The notes under the pieces were generated by a model. It was not told the origin of the DNA, did not search any database, and saw nothing but the letters and a program-made list of their open reading frames with translations. Positions 5,792 through 6,856 of a stretch of 6,856 nt of DNA are shown piece after piece; the first letter of the stretch is position 1; each line of letters begins with the position of its first letter. The stretch comes from Ferruginibacter sp. (GTDB taxonomy: Bacteria > Bacteroidota > Bacteroidia > Chitinophagales > Chitinophagaceae), in assembly GCA_018882645.1 (NCBI GenBank), contig VERM01000077.1, positions 1-6,856 on the forward strand, given 5' to 3'. Position numbers and translations under genes: made by a program.

Positions 5792-6469
5792 TTACATTTC
5801 CTCAGAAGTCCGCTTCCTTCTGTCTCTATGTTTTAAGATAGGCACTCGGTTTTCATTACCTTTCAGAAGCCTGCCGATATTTTTTTGATGTGTCAATACA
5901 ACCAATAAAGCCACCAGTATGGCGAAAATCCTGTAAATGACTTCTTTTTCATTCCAAATCCAAAGCACGGAAATAGGTAACATTAGAGCACTTAATATTG
6001 AGCTAAGTGATACATATCGCGTCAGATATAAAACAAGCATAAATACAGATACACAACTCAGTGCCACAACAGGCTGGACCGCTATGATTACTCCTAGTAA
6101 TGTAGCTACGCCTTTCCCTCCTTTAAACCCGGCAAAAACCGGAAATATATGCCCGATGACGGCTGCCAGACCCAATCCTATCATAAAGTTTGTTCTGAAA
6201 AGTTCATTATCCCAAAAGTCGTTTGAGAGCAAATAAAATAAACCCACAGCTCCCATTCCCTTTAAAATATCCAGCGCCATGACAATTACACCGAATTTAG
6301 TACCCATAATTCTGAAGGCATTGGTAGCACCCATGTTACCACTGCCATAATCTCTGATGTCAATGCCAAAAAACTTTTTGCTGATAATCAAAGCGGTTGG
6401 AATGGATCCTAGAAAATAAGCTATTATGATGAGTGTTATTTCTTTCAAAATGCTAATTATTTGGTACAA
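5792..6469 (-). CDS. plsY: acyl-phosphate:glycerol-3-phosphate acyltransferase PlsY
   Basis: PlsY is an integral inner-membrane enzyme that transfers an acyl group from acyl-phosphate (made by PlsX) to the sn-1 position of glycerol-3-phosphate, giving lysophosphatidate. All three family motifs are seen: SGNMGATN (43-50), GHIFPVFAGFKGGKGVAT (106-123) and THQKNIGRLLKGNE (193-206). Hydrophobic stretches near residues 10-30, 57-80, 94-115, 121-149, 153-172 and 178-192 fit its multi-pass topology. The tail after 207 is basic. No in-frame ATG exists between the prmA stop and Met46 inside motif 1, so initiation is non-ATG. TTG at 6469 is used here (225 aa); TTG at 6448 would give 218 aa starting LKEITLIII, which also fits the family. 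It lies 48 bp after prmA and 37 bp before the M48 gene. Confidence 0.94.
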   Translation of the reverse strand: MYQIISILKEITLIIIAYFLGSIPTALIISKKFFGIDIRDYGSGNMGATNAFRIMGTKFGVIVMALDILKGMGAVGLFYLLSNDFWDNELFRTNFMIGLGLAAVIGHIFPVFAGFKGGKGVATLLGVIIAVQPVVALSCVSVFMLVLYLTRYVSLSSILSALMLPISVLWIWNEKEVIYRIFAILVALLVVLTHQKNIGRLLKGNENRVPILKHRDRRKRTSEEM

Positions 6470-6474
6470 ATATA
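6467..6474 (-). promoter_or_regulatory. weak candidate internal -7 box ahead of plsY
   Basis: Minus-strand TATATTTG (6474-6467) fits TAnnTTTG, but no TTG or TTTG is at the proper upstream spacing. Its last three bases are the TTG proposed as the longer plsY start. If this box were used, transcription would begin near 6460 and plsY would have to start at the inner TTG (6448). Confidence 0.2.
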
Positions 6475-6517
6475 TTGAAAAACCGCCAAAAATTAACCTT
6501 AATTTAATACAAAGATG

Positions 6518-6856
6518 CTACAAGGTTGCTCTGATAATAACCCAATTGTCTTTTTCTGCGATTTCCTGAATTTTAATACTATACTGAAAAAGAATATTCT
6601 TGAAATTTTCTACATCGCTATACAGTATTCCGCTGAAAAGTAAAGTAGATCCAGTCTTACAAAAAGACTCTAGATATTTTAAATTCTCTTTGATAATATT
6701 CAAATTAATATTAGCCAATAATATGTCAGCTTTTACTTTAATTTCACTGCAGTCAGTTGCTTTCAAAATTTTTATTTTTTTGCACCCATTCGCAACAATG
6801 TTCTCATTTGCATTTTCAATACACCAATCGTCATAATCGATGGCGACGATAGAAGC
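6518..6856 (-). CDS. prmA: ribosomal protein L11 methyltransferase PrmA, C-terminal part (cut by window edge)
   Basis: The last 112 codons of a class I SAM-dependent methyltransferase that methylates ribosomal protein L11. The frame is open from the right edge down to TAG at 6520-6518. The visible part begins in the SAM-binding core: VAIDYDDWCIENANENIVAN is the post-motif I strand with its acidic residue and the N-rich helix typical of PrmA. Motif IV follows as ADILLANINLNII (equivalent to VVVANILAGPL in E. coli PrmA), then the LLFSGIL strand (SGIL is conserved) and a DNWVII strand near the C-terminus (W conserved). The N-terminal L11-recognition domain and motif I lie outside the window. It appears to be the upstream member of the prmA, plsY, M48 cluster. 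Confidence 0.9.
   Translation of the reverse strand, partial: ASIVAIDYDDWCIENANENIVANGCKKIKILKATDCSEIKVKADILLANINLNIIKENLKYLESFCKTGSTLLFSGILYSDVENFKNILFQYSIKIQEIAEKDNWVIIRATL

Noticed and set aside
6600..6836. 78-aa plus-strand frame at the right edge
   Set aside because: It is antisense to the PrmA C-terminal region, which shows conserved methyltransferase motifs.

Overview
The window looks like a chromosomal housekeeping segment from a member of the Bacteroidota, probably from the Saprospiria, Chitinophagia or Sphingobacteriia side of the phylum. The class is my inference. Four things suggest the phylum: low-GC, A/T-rich spacers; a textbook Bacteroidota promoter (TTTG, 19 bp, TAACTTTG) ahead of the TPR gene; protein wording typical of the phylum in DnaG, PrmA and the isocitrate dehydrogenase; and a hairpin repeat containing CTCCCCTCTCCTTTAGGAGA, a kind of sequence common in Bacteroidota spacers. 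No phage, plasmid, CRISPR, transposase or defence gene is visible.

Layout from left to right. (1) 1-387, minus: the N-terminal 129 codons of an NADP-type isocitrate dehydrogenase, cut by the window edge. (2) 388-930: a 543-bp gene-free, repeat-rich spacer. It holds a pair of near-identical 25-bp direct repeats about 230 bp apart, a small perfect inverted repeat, a near-perfect 26-bp palindrome, and two and a bit tandem copies of a roughly 90-bp composite hairpin unit. (3) 931-2199, minus: a secreted TPR-like protein of unknown function. (4) 2200-2305: a divergent promoter region. (5) 2306-4255, plus: dnaG, DNA primase, complete, starting at TTG. (6) 4256-4708, minus: a 150-aa conserved protein that may be DUF3052-like, converging on dnaG with no spacer at all. 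(7) 4709-4944: an AT-rich spacer with an imperfect 30-bp palindrome. (8) 4945-6856, minus: a probable operon transcribed in the order prmA (partial), plsY, M48-family metallopeptidase lipoprotein.

Functionally this is core metabolism and maintenance: TCA cycle (icd), replication priming (dnaG), ribosomal protein L11 methylation (prmA), the first acylation step of phospholipid synthesis (plsY) and envelope protein quality control (M48 lipoprotein). PlsY and the M48 protein both act at the envelope. The other neighbours share no obvious pathway.

I did not find a convincing new biological system. What most repays a second look is the 388-930 repeat region, where related hairpins differ by changes on both arms that keep the pairing. 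Next come the absence of ATG starts for both dnaG and plsY, and the zero-gap convergent junction at 4255/4256. All family assignments come from reading motifs by eye; no database search was run.
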